A stretch of 64,000 nt of DNA, from the NCBI RefSeq assembly GCF_000340435.2, contig NZ_CP011883.2:2278687-2342686 (forward strand), given 5' to 3'. Positions 57,801 through 64,000 of this stretch are shown in pieces; position 1 is the first letter of the stretch, and every line of letters begins with the position of its first letter. Below the pieces are notes generated by a model. It saw only the letters and a program-made list of their open reading frames with translations. It was not told the DNA's origin and ran no database searches. This stretch comes from Mycobacterium haemophilum DSM 44634. GTDB taxonomy: Bacteria; Actinomycetota; Actinomycetes; Mycobacteriales; Mycobacteriaceae. The position numbers and the translations under genes are program-made.

Positions 57801-59078
57801 CAACGCCGCCGCGATCCGTTCTGCGACCCGGGGGTACGACTTTCTTTGGGGCAGATCTGTTCTGCTCCAGATCGACAGGTTCAGTGTGCGCTCGTCTTCG
57901 TCCAGAACGCAGGCCACGGTCATGCCCTCGACCGGACCGATATCCGTCACCACCGGTACTTCCGACAAGAAAGGGCGAAGGCCGGGCGCACATGGCTCGC
58001 GTATGAAATTAAGCGTCAACGCCTCAATGTGAGATGTCCGGTTGATCGCCAAATACATTCGGCGGTACTGCTCCTCGCGAAGCCAGCGGCGTCTGACTGC
58101 CTTGACATAGGCCCGGTCAAGCGTTCGGACGACATCATGCACCGACGCAAATGGAGGAAACCGGATCGAGTGCGCAACCGAATTAACCAGGCATGTAGCA
58201 ACGTTCAGATCGGGATCTCCGAACCGGTTGTCCACAGCGTGAACCAGCAGGCTCTCGGTGCTCTGCCTAAGGCTAGCGTCCACCGCTACTGCCGCCGCGG
58301 CCACCAATACGTTGAGTGGGACCTGCTTGGCCTCTGACAGAGCGAGGATCGCGTCAAAGGCGTTGCCGCAGACCCGCACTGATTCGTGAAGGACTCCCAG
58401 GGCAGCGCTCCCGGGGGCGTCGTTTGAGATTTGACCGTACCCGCCGTGGCGCGCCTCGGCGGCCAGCTCACGCTGCACGACATCGGCCAGACGCTGTAGC
58501 GATTCCTCCACTCTGGTCGCCTCACGACGGTGCGCCTCCGCCAGCTTGGCCAGACCTTGACTGAGACCAGGGATCTCGGCCCGATTACTGGCGTCAAGGT
58601 AATGCGCCAGATCGGCCTCGATGATCCCCATCGCGCCGCCATCAACCAGGATGTGATGGGTGAAGACATCGAGGTGTGACACAAAGCCGCTCTGGTCGGT
58701 CCGCACGGTATACCGCATGAGTGGCTTGCCGAGGATGTCAGGGGACCAGGTGCGCATCAGGTCGTAGTCACGACGGTCTGTCTGAGACTGTTCGTCGGAC
58801 CGCACGCTCACAATGTCGCCGAACTGCAACCGCGGCACGAGATCCGGATAGTCACCCTCTGTCGAGGGCGCCTCGAGAACGCACAGTTGCACAGGGTTTT
58901 TGAGGATCGTTGCTTCCAGCGCCGCCAGGAATCCCGATAGCTCCAACTGGTGGAACCGATAGCTTTTGCCGATCAAATACAAAGCGGGATCGTTGTCCTG
59001 CAATACCCCGTTGTAGATGTTCTGCTGAGATCGACTCAAGGGAACACGATCGACGCAACGTTCTTTCGGCGCCGTCAC
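54891..59078 (-). CDS. nrp: Single-module non-ribosomal peptide synthetase Nrp (C-A-T-R)
   Basis: 1395 residues. Domain order: condensation (HHILVDGG, 141-148), adenylation (PTSGSTGQPK, 599-608; STYGPTEATV, 743-752; GRKDAIVKISGRR, 841-853; Lys930 in KPNGKIDRD), carrier (phosphopantetheine Ser984 in LLDEGIGSVDL) and a thioester reductase (GASGILGTG, 1068-1076; YAASK, 1208-1212). The M. tuberculosis enzyme Rv0101 is dimodular, about 2500 residues. It condenses the isonitrile-fatty acyl group with an amino acid and releases the product reductively, completing the INLP. GTG 59078 overlaps the ACP stop (GTGA). M. leprae Nrp is, from memory, of similar size (about 1400). Confidence 0.94.
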   Translation of the reverse strand: MTAPKERCVDRVPLSRSQQNIYNGVLQDNDPALYLIGKSYRFHQLELSGFLAALEATILKNPVQLCVLEAPSTEGDYPDLVPRLQFGDIVSVRSDEQSQTDRRDYDLMRTWSPDILGKPLMRYTVRTDQSGFVSHLDVFTHHILVDGGAMGIIEADLAHYLDASNRAEIPGLSQGLAKLAEAHRREATRVEESLQRLADVVQRELAAEARHGGYGQISNDAPGSAALGVLHESVRVCGNAFDAILALSEAKQVPLNVLVAAAAVAVDASLRQSTESLLVHAVDNRFGDPDLNVATCLVNSVAHSIRFPPFASVHDVVRTLDRAYVKAVRRRWLREEQYRRMYLAINRTSHIEALTLNFIREPCAPGLRPFLSEVPVVTDIGPVEGMTVACVLDEDERTLNLSIWSRTDLPQRKSYPRVAERIAAALESMAAAWDQPIAMIVNEWFGLSSDGACCLGDEAAQTARPLAPAWFLDPAGSVHHAVDRRRYVHPWVAWLVRDGVAPGGVLVFTDDNTDKTIDLLIACHLAGCGYSVCDTVDEVPLRAKAIADHGDGVSAYVVDVAAVRLAVVLDDEQRKLADKRIEQAAQDISLAAKTAYIMPTSGSTGQPKLVRVSHGSLALFCDAVRNAYGWGPRDTILQCAPLTSDISVEEIFGGAICGSELVRSTAMRTGDLAGLARDLVAQRATVVDLPTAVWHLLCDDDDAIDAIRRSCLRQIVIGGEAVRPSAVDKWIDSDASQGISLVSTYGPTEATVVAAYLPIVCAPMTVAGDARLRLGRPMVPNTVFIAFGEVVVVGDLVSAGYLGMDSRSFGTVTTTDGSRRRAFATADRVILDDDGFPVFSGRKDAIVKISGRRVDTAEVIRRMSADPAVSDVAVELYHGRLGVWLETQRTREGADDAAAAARSRHILASLGVSSFFVVGVPCIPRKPNGKIDRDNLLTMPQLVDAVQNHARSGEGAAGLAEIWSRHLGRAIRPDSSLLDEGIGSVDLIRILPDTRRHLGRHLSLLDLVSADSAANLTAAQTADGWMDVGSNAEIERDLASLCRQRHATEFSVKQPRNSRQEQAIVVLGASGILGTGFAQAVLDLRRSGVLCPEVVFATRARLPEGDPWAALGGVDGVRIERISPEFGPAELAALIRDTDAGTLVNGIGNTNMLVPYRELRSANIELVSTIVETCASRNTKLVHLSSFVVNADVTMPRVTDPRDAPYPYAASKSLAELVVAGSPPVLDFTIVRLPRVLGEDYQLRDSADILLSVVDACIALRAYPSVTVTEEVTTGRAAAKAVLGVLPALAGSAELGRGISVVHGAAVVYADFLSEFASDELDIAEWKYRLDQSDWAKRNPRRWSVIDAWVTLGMRFEMRSYAQYPTMALGVESVAELVTPPQSIRALLSQGVHSH

Positions 59079-59311
59079 GTAGAATTCTCCAGCTGGCGAA
59101 CCCAGCCCGCAATCGACAGGTTGTCCGCCAATCTGGATTGCAGCTCAACCTCCGGGGTCAGGCCAAGCTGCGTCATTAAGAGTGCGAACCGAACAGAGTC
59201 CAGCCCGAGATCGCGGAGGTCTGTTTCGTCGCCATCAACTAGATCCGATTCTGCGACGTACAACACCTCACAGACAGCCGCAAGAACCCTTTCCCGTACC
59301 GTCTCAGTCAC
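59075..59311 (-). CDS. Acyl carrier protein of the INLP cluster (Rv0100-like)
   Basis: 78 residues. LRDLGLDSVRFALL holds the phosphopantetheine-bearing Ser in the D-S motif; helices 1-4 of an ACP are present (RVLAAVCEVLYVAESDLVDGDETDL..., LADNLSIAGWVRQLEN). It carries the fatty acyl chain during glycine addition and isonitrile formation. GTG 59311 was chosen: it gives exactly the length I recall for Rv0100, lies inside the end of fadD10 (eight-base overlap, GTGACTGA) and is followed by the conserved helix; the upstream ATG 59338 lacks a ribosome site. The stop overlaps the nrp start. Confidence 0.9.
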   Translation of the reverse strand: MTETVRERVLAAVCEVLYVAESDLVDGDETDLRDLGLDSVRFALLMTQLGLTPEVELQSRLADNLSIAGWVRQLENST

Positions 59312-60902
59312 GAACGACCATTCCGGCTTGTTCTCCATTTAGCACCGCTGCCAGTGTTGCGCGCATGACCTTACCGGACTGCGTTCGTGGAATATCCGCG
59401 ACGATCACAATCTTCGATGGACGCGCCATCGATTCCGACTCACGCCGATAACACGCCGCAATCCTTCGTTTAAGCTCCAGCGCTTGCGACTCGTCCAGCT
59501 TTGCCGCCGGGACTACGGCCAGACCGACCAGCGCGCCGAAATGCGCATCGGGTATTTCGTAGCATGCGGCCTCACGAACACCAGAAACGCTTTCGGCGAT
59601 GCGATCGACCTCGTCGGGCACAATGTTGACGCCACCGGAGATGATCATCTCCGAGGATCTTCCCTTGATGTAGAAGAAACCGTCCTCGCGTCGTTCCACA
59701 AGGTCCCCGGTGTTCACCCACCCGTCAACTAGAACCTCTCGGGTGCGCTTCGGATTATTCCAGTACCCCAACATGTTTGCCGGTGATTTAATCCACAGCG
59801 TGCCGAACGAGGCGGAAGAGGCAGCGTCTGCGACGGCGGGTCCGCCGCCATCTGCATCTGCCAGATAAACCTCCACGCCAGGGTACGGACGTCCAACAGC
59901 GCCCGCCTCGATTTTGGAGATTGAGCCATCAGCGGTCGGCAAACACAAAGCGGTGCAGCCCGTTTCGCTCAAACCGTAAACCTGCGCGGTGCGCACCCCG
60001 GCAGCCTCAATAAATCTCACATCACTTGCTATTGCCCGCGAACCCCCGTACCCGACTAGTCGCAGCGACGGTACCGGAGTGTCAGTGGACTTCAGTTCGG
60101 AAACCAGTCTCGACAGCAGAGTAGGAACTAGCAATGTCGTTGCGACCGCATTCACATTGAGAAGCTCGATCAAAGATGACGTGCCCTCACCGCCAGTGAT
60201 ACACAACTCTCCGTGCATCAAGCAGGTGAGTATCCACCAAAGTCCGCCAATATGCGTCGCCGGCAGAGGCGAATAGGTGGTTTCGCCGACGACCCAATCG
60301 ATCCAAGTCATACCCTCTTCCCGCAAAATGTCTGGGATAGCAAAGAAGGTGCGATTGGGCAGCAGCACGGCTTTTGGCTCGCCGGTCGTACCACTGGTGA
60401 AGATCATCGCCAGCGGGTCATCAGCGCCCTGGTCTAGGTTCCCGACGAGGCAATCCGCATCCACGGAGCAAGCGGAATACGTTGCGCCAGCGTCGATATT
60501 GACCGTGATCGCTGGTATCGAGTGGAGAGCTTCAGGCAGTGGGGAAGAGCCGATCTTGGACTCCGGCGCGACAAGAATCGCACCGGGGTCGCTGATCTCA
60601 TAGAAACGACCGATGGTTGCGGGCGGAAGATTGCCGTCCACCATGACGGCGATCGCCCCGAGCTTCGCGCAGGCCAACACCGACAGGTATGTCTCGGGTC
60701 CGTTGTCCGAAATAACGAACACCCGGGATCTTTGAGAAATCGACTGAGCACGAAGATTCGCGGCAAGCCTATTGACTTCGGCAACGAGCTGTCCGTACCG
60801 CAGCGTGCTTGTTCCATCACAGCGACGCAAGGCGATTTCTTTAGGTCGCTGCCGCGCCTGTTCGAAGATCCGCTCCAGCACGGTAAATGATAGATGCGAC
60901 AT
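59304..60902 (-). CDS. fadD10: Fatty acyl-AMP/ACP ligase FadD10
   Basis: About 532 residues of the ANL adenylate-forming family: P-loop MIFTSGTTGEPKAVLL, YGLSETGCT, the hinge GDLVERREDGFFYIKGRSSEM and the catalytic Lys in RTQSGKVMRATL. FadD10 (Rv0099) activates a medium or long fatty acid and loads it on the small ACP encoded next, bypassing CoA. ATG 60902 (MSHLSFTVLERIFEQ) with AGGAG 14 bases upstream agrees with the family start; the longer frame to 60989 overlaps the previous gene. It is the third enzyme gene of the INLP operon. Confidence 0.94.
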   Translation of the reverse strand: MSHLSFTVLERIFEQARQRPKEIALRRCDGTSTLRYGQLVAEVNRLAANLRAQSISQRSRVFVISDNGPETYLSVLACAKLGAIAVMVDGNLPPATIGRFYEISDPGAILVAPESKIGSSPLPEALHSIPAITVNIDAGATYSACSVDADCLVGNLDQGADDPLAMIFTSGTTGEPKAVLLPNRTFFAIPDILREEGMTWIDWVVGETTYSPLPATHIGGLWWILTCLMHGELCITGGEGTSSLIELLNVNAVATTLLVPTLLSRLVSELKSTDTPVPSLRLVGYGGSRAIASDVRFIEAAGVRTAQVYGLSETGCTALCLPTADGSISKIEAGAVGRPYPGVEVYLADADGGGPAVADAASSASFGTLWIKSPANMLGYWNNPKRTREVLVDGWVNTGDLVERREDGFFYIKGRSSEMIISGGVNIVPDEVDRIAESVSGVREAACYEIPDAHFGALVGLAVVPAAKLDESQALELKRRIAACYRRESESMARPSKIVIVADIPRTQSGKVMRATLAAVLNGEQAGMVVRD

Positions 60903-60930
60903 TTTTATAAGTGCAGCTCCTACTAATAGC

Positions 60931-61485
60931 TTATGGGATATTGAGGATCGATATTTCGAAATCTCCGGTTGCCGCTCCGCCGTTCTCATCCCAGAATTCT
61001 ATGGTGTTCGAGAACAGGAGATAACGCCACGTTCGTTCGACGATCTCGAAATCGCGAGACACCATACGCGCGGAGAATTTACGAGGGTTGATAGGCCTCA
61101 TAAATCGCGATGATGCTGTTTTGATAAATATGTTAGAGAGCTGATTACTCCAATAATCTGCAATCGACCAGCTTCGGAGTGGAGAAATATCTTTGTTGAT
61201 TACCCCTTGGGCGAGTAGGCTGTAAATTAGTTGATTGAAGCACAGTATGAATTCCGCAGCATTGAAATGTCCCGTGCTTCGAATGTAGGCGGACTCATTA
61301 ATCTGAAAGTTCGCATACCCCGAGACCGAATCGGCGGTTGCTCCGTATTCTGCGTCGACGAGATAGCGGCATCCTTTATACGAGTAGGGCTCGAGCACTC
61401 TGCTGAGCAGATTCTCTGCGATTGGAACCGTATCCGTGGATTCCACCCCGGTCTGCGCGGAAGGGGTGCGAGCTGCGCCGCTCAT
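60931..61485 (-). CDS. fcoT: FcoT, hot-dog thioesterase-like enzyme of the INLP pathway
   Basis: 184 residues. RVLEPYSYKGCRYLVDAEYG, STGHFNAAEFILCFNQLIYSLL and FWDENGGAATGDFEISILNIP follow Rv0098 (FcoT) throughout; conserved Tyr and Asn residues of the active pocket (Y, N in HFNAAEFILCFNQ) are kept. First described as a long-chain acyl-CoA thioesterase, its homologue ScoD adds glycine to the alpha,beta-unsaturated acyl-ACP, the step before isonitrile formation. Start ATG 61485 overlaps the dioxygenase stop by four bases (ATGA), fixing the start and implying coupling. The DNA here is visibly AT-rich compared with neighbours. Confidence 0.92.
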   Translation of the reverse strand: MSGAARTPSAQTGVESTDTVPIAENLLSRVLEPYSYKGCRYLVDAEYGATADSVSGYANFQINESAYIRSTGHFNAAEFILCFNQLIYSLLAQGVINKDISPLRSWSIADYWSNQLSNIFIKTASSRFMRPINPRKFSARMVSRDFEIVERTWRYLLFSNTIEFWDENGGAATGDFEISILNIP

Positions 61486-62351
61486 GCGGCAAAGCCCGGT
61501 GCAGTAAGACCATCCAGCATGGTCAGCCGGAAGGTCGCTAGAGTGCCCATGGCGGTGCCGTGCTTTGCCCGGTGCACAAGAGCCCGATTGTCCCACAAAA
61601 TGATATCACCTACTTCGTAGTGTTGAGTATGTATGAATGGCGATTTATATTCGGGATCGAGTTGTCCCGCCACAGCCATAAGTTCTTGCAGCACTGTCCT
61701 GTCAAGCAGATTCCCGTCTTTGTCCTCGATTGAAATTGTGAACGCCTCACAAATGTAAAGAATCTCTTTTCCAGTATTAGGGTGCCTAATCACAGTAGGC
61801 CACTTGATCGGTGGGGTGACCCGATTGATCTCTTCGAGCACTTCCCCGATGGGCCGGTAAACATCGCTTGGGCGGATTTTGACATAGCGCCGAGGAGAAT
61901 GAGTACTGTACGTTCCCCGCACCGAATTTTTCCTGGCGCGTGGTAGCGACTCCCAAACCTTGCCGAGATCGATGAAATAAGTCCCGCGGTCGCATCCGGG
62001 CACCGCAATGGGCAAAACCATAGAAAACGCAAAAGGTTCCGGCATAAACATATAGTCGATATGCCAGAAGGCGCCGGTTTTCGGAACCCCTTGCCCTTCT
62101 TCGGTGGAAGACACAAAAATTTCCGGATAATCTTTATGGTGATAAATAGGTTCGTAATAGGGAACGATTTCTCCGATTATCCTGCCGAGTTTTATAAATT
62201 CCTCCGGAGATGGATGGACATCTTTTAAAACAACAAGCTTATTGGCGTAGACTATTTCGCGGATTTCATCGGTGGATATATTGTCCAAATTTTTGGGGTC
62301 GATCCCTGTGACCTCCGCACCAAGTCCCTCGCCTTTCACATTGAGCGTCAT
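61482..62351 (-). CDS. Fe(II)/2-oxoglutarate dioxygenase, isonitrile synthase (Rv0097-like)
   Basis: 289 residues of the TauD family. The iron triad is His97 and Asp99 in FWHIDYMFMPEPF and His260 in DNRALVHRAKHG. It follows Rv0097 and the characterised homologue ScoE, which oxidatively decarboxylates the N-carboxymethyl-3-aminoacyl substrate to an isonitrile. It needs Fe(II), 2-oxoglutarate and O2. ATG 62351 with GAGGAG about ten bases upstream matches the family start MTLNVKGEGLG; an ATG six codons earlier is less good. The DNA is AT-rich, as for FcoT, and codon use is unlike the surrounding genes. Confidence 0.93.
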   Translation of the reverse strand: MTLNVKGEGLGAEVTGIDPKNLDNISTDEIREIVYANKLVVLKDVHPSPEEFIKLGRIIGEIVPYYEPIYHHKDYPEIFVSSTEEGQGVPKTGAFWHIDYMFMPEPFAFSMVLPIAVPGCDRGTYFIDLGKVWESLPRARKNSVRGTYSTHSPRRYVKIRPSDVYRPIGEVLEEINRVTPPIKWPTVIRHPNTGKEILYICEAFTISIEDKDGNLLDRTVLQELMAVAGQLDPEYKSPFIHTQHYEVGDIILWDNRALVHRAKHGTAMGTLATFRLTMLDGLTAPGFAA

Positions 62352-62411
62352 CGACTTTTTTCTCCTCATTTACTTCTTTGCTGTTTCGGTCCACATCTTC
62401 GGGCAGGTTAG

Positions 62412-63830
62412 CTACTCGTGCACCGCCGTTTCGTCGGTGCCAGTTGTCCAGGTAGTGGGGAGCAGAGGGACGGTGCTGCTGGTACTGGCAACCATTCCAG
62501 CGGGAGTGCTGGTGGTTGTCGGTGCGGTGCCGGCAAAGCCGAGGGGGCCGGCGCCTTGGCTATTTGCTCCGTGTGACGCGGGTTCAGCATTGGTCGGGGC
62601 ATCGATGGCGCCGGCCATGGTGGCGGTTGCTTCAATGAATTCATCACGGTAACCGCGTGCGCCGCCTCTGGTCTTGTTCCGTTGTTTACGGTGCTCCCGG
62701 CCGGAAGGCGAGCTTGTTCTGGCCGCGGCGGTGGCCCCGATCGTGTTAGCGGCAGTGTCAGGCGACTTTGTGCCAGCCTTGGGGCCAGAGCTGACTCCCG
62801 GTGGTGACAGGCCGGGCACGGCGTAGCTGACGCTGGGTGAAGGTGGAGGGCCGCCAGCCGTAGCCGAGGCGGGCGTGCTGGGCGAGTGGCCCGTGTATGA
62901 GCTTCCGATGGGGGTAGCCAAGGCCGGTGGCGCGACCCCAACGCGGATGTGTGGGCCCACGTGATCGCTAGGGCCGGACTCTGCCGGATCGGGAGGCAGT
63001 CCGGCTGAAGGCTGTCTGTTCCGCAACACGGCCAGCGCACCCAGGGCGCTCAGGACACTCAACGCCGGCGCGAAAAAGGGAAGCAGGAGCATTCCATACG
63101 AGGCGTAGTAGGGGTACCAAAGAAAGTCATACAACTGCAAAGCAATAACGGCAAGGACGACGGCAACGGCGGGGCTGAATCCGAATCGTTGGAAAAACTC
63201 TAGAAAATGCGCGTATGGATCGGCGATAAAATCCAGGATGTCCGTCAGGAGTTGAACAATCCAACCCGGTATGAACTGCTGGACACCTTGGGCTGCACCG
63301 CCCAGAGCAAGGATGGGCGGTGCCGGTTGGGTCGGCAGTATTGTTGCCGTCGCCGTCGCACTGATGGCCTGGTAGGCGGCCATAGTTTCGGCGGCTTGCA
63401 CCCACATTCGGACGTAGTTGGCTTCGTTGAGAGCGATGGGAATGGTGTTGATGCCGAAGAAGTTGGTGGCAACCAAGACATCATGGGTTGCGCGGTTAGC
63501 GGTCAGTTCTGCCAGCGTGGGCATGGCGGCTAGCGCGCTGCTGTAGGCCGTGGCTGCGGTTTCATGCCGCGTAGCGGTGACTGCGCTATCGATCGAGGCT
63601 TGCTCGAGCCAGACCAGGTAGGGGCCATGCGCCGCCACATACCGTGTAACGCCGGCTCCCCGCCAGCTGGTGGCCAGCACCTCGGCCAGCAGCCGAGTCA
63701 ACTCGGCAGCTGCGCAAGTGTATTGATTGCTAAGCTCCTGCCACTGTGCAGCGGCAGCAAGCAATGATCCCGCACCCTGTCCAGCACTCAACAGAACCGA
63801 GTGCACCTCCGGAGGTATAGCCATCCACAT
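62412..63830 (-). CDS. PPE1-like PPE-PPW protein at the head of the INLP operon
   Basis: About 472 residues. MWMAIPPEVHSVLLSAGQGAGSLLAAAAQWQ and ATNFFGINTIPIALNEANYVRMW make the PPE domain; hydrophobic stretches follow (VAVVLAVIALQLYDFLWYPY), and the C-terminus has a basic patch REHRKQRNKTRGGARGYRDEF and the PPW signature GPLGFAGT ... LLPTTW. It matches PPE1 (Rv0096), first gene of the same operon in M. tuberculosis. Start 63830 or 63824 cannot be decided (GGAGG lies about 20 bases away). Sixty bases separate it from the dioxygenase gene. Probably exported by a type VII system; its link to INLP is unproven. Confidence 0.9.
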   Translation of the reverse strand: MWMAIPPEVHSVLLSAGQGAGSLLAAAAQWQELSNQYTCAAAELTRLLAEVLATSWRGAGVTRYVAAHGPYLVWLEQASIDSAVTATRHETAATAYSSALAAMPTLAELTANRATHDVLVATNFFGINTIPIALNEANYVRMWVQAAETMAAYQAISATATATILPTQPAPPILALGGAAQGVQQFIPGWIVQLLTDILDFIADPYAHFLEFFQRFGFSPAVAVVLAVIALQLYDFLWYPYYASYGMLLLPFFAPALSVLSALGALAVLRNRQPSAGLPPDPAESGPSDHVGPHIRVGVAPPALATPIGSSYTGHSPSTPASATAGGPPPSPSVSYAVPGLSPPGVSSGPKAGTKSPDTAANTIGATAAARTSSPSGREHRKQRNKTRGGARGYRDEFIEATATMAGAIDAPTNAEPASHGANSQGAGPLGFAGTAPTTTSTPAGMVASTSSTVPLLPTTWTTGTDETAVHE

Positions 63831-64000
63831 CGGACCTGTCAGGGCTCCACCTCCTTCCATGCTTCGCCGCCACTTCCGGTGTTGGTCGGCGAGAGCACGC
63901 GGAAAGTTCCCCCGCGCCCAGGAATGAGATATGTGATGCGCGGCACTCGGTCGTCTAAGGTGGCGATGACGCTCACCATCGACCCATGGCTGCGGCTGAT

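Overview
The window is high-GC chromosomal DNA from a mycobacterium. Evidence: PE/PPE proteins, antigen 85B, RpfC, secreted chorismate mutase, KatG-FurA, CYP140 and CYP125 P450s, and lipoproteins of the Lpp type. Positions 2216-45453 follow, with gaps and insertions, the M. tuberculosis order Rv1869c to Rv1913. Positions 45529-63830 correspond to the Rv0103c to Rv0096 block (ctpB back to PPE1), which is far away in M. tuberculosis. That junction, an intact oxyR beside ahpC-ahpD, and an NRPS with only one module all recall the M. leprae / M. haemophilum clade. Because katG, oxyR and most other genes are intact, a M. haemophilum-like relative fits better than M. leprae itself. This placement is inference from gene order and remembered homologues; no search was run.

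Layout. 71-7616: an epimerase-like fusion protein, ferredoxin reductase, HhH protein, TfoX-like and F420-type proteins, lactate dehydrogenase and a GH13 hydrolase. 7627-9839: peroxide defence (ahpD, ahpC, divergent oxyR). 9859-14908: an EthD-like protein, a PPOX protein, and an iron-storage pair (bfd, bfrA) separated by tandem IdeR-like boxes, then glnA3 and an amidohydrolase. 14888-27018: cyp140, lppE, a lipid-binding-fold protein, a deaminase, rpfC, secreted chorismate mutase, fbpB, YceI, a CYP125-type P450, small exported and membrane proteins, and a nitronate monooxygenase with a KstR-like operator. 27200-29433 is an accessory, partly decayed patch: a broken methyltransferase, an AT-rich PE-like / unknown / PPE-like set, and an IS256-family remnant. 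29680-45453: dtd, a macro-domain protein, lipJ cyclase, cinA, nanT, aao, katG-furA, lppC, fadB5 and a metallo-hydrolase. 45529-52650: copper ATPase ctpB, a GH10 lipoprotein, a PEP-mutase-family enzyme, a CopD/CtaG-like copper membrane protein and a DUF5134-like membrane protein.

53125-63830 is the most interesting region. A leftward operon of PPE, Fe(II)/2-oxoglutarate dioxygenase, FcoT, FadD10, ACP and Nrp, followed by a second PPE, matches the isonitrile lipopeptide (INLP) pathway. FadD10 loads a fatty acid on the ACP, FcoT is expected to add glycine, the dioxygenase to make the isonitrile, and Nrp to condense it with an amino acid and release it reductively. Nrp is C-A-T-R with a single module, whereas the M. 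tuberculosis enzyme is dimodular. Its hand-aligned adenylation pocket is acidic, as expected for a Lys-like substrate. Copper-handling genes lie immediately downstream, consistent with a metal-related role.

Decay marks are scattered: a frameshifted NTF2-like gene, an alcohol dehydrogenase with an internal in-frame deletion, a truncated methyltransferase, a broken amidohydrolase and the transposase remnant. No tRNA, rRNA, CRISPR array or intact mobile element was found.
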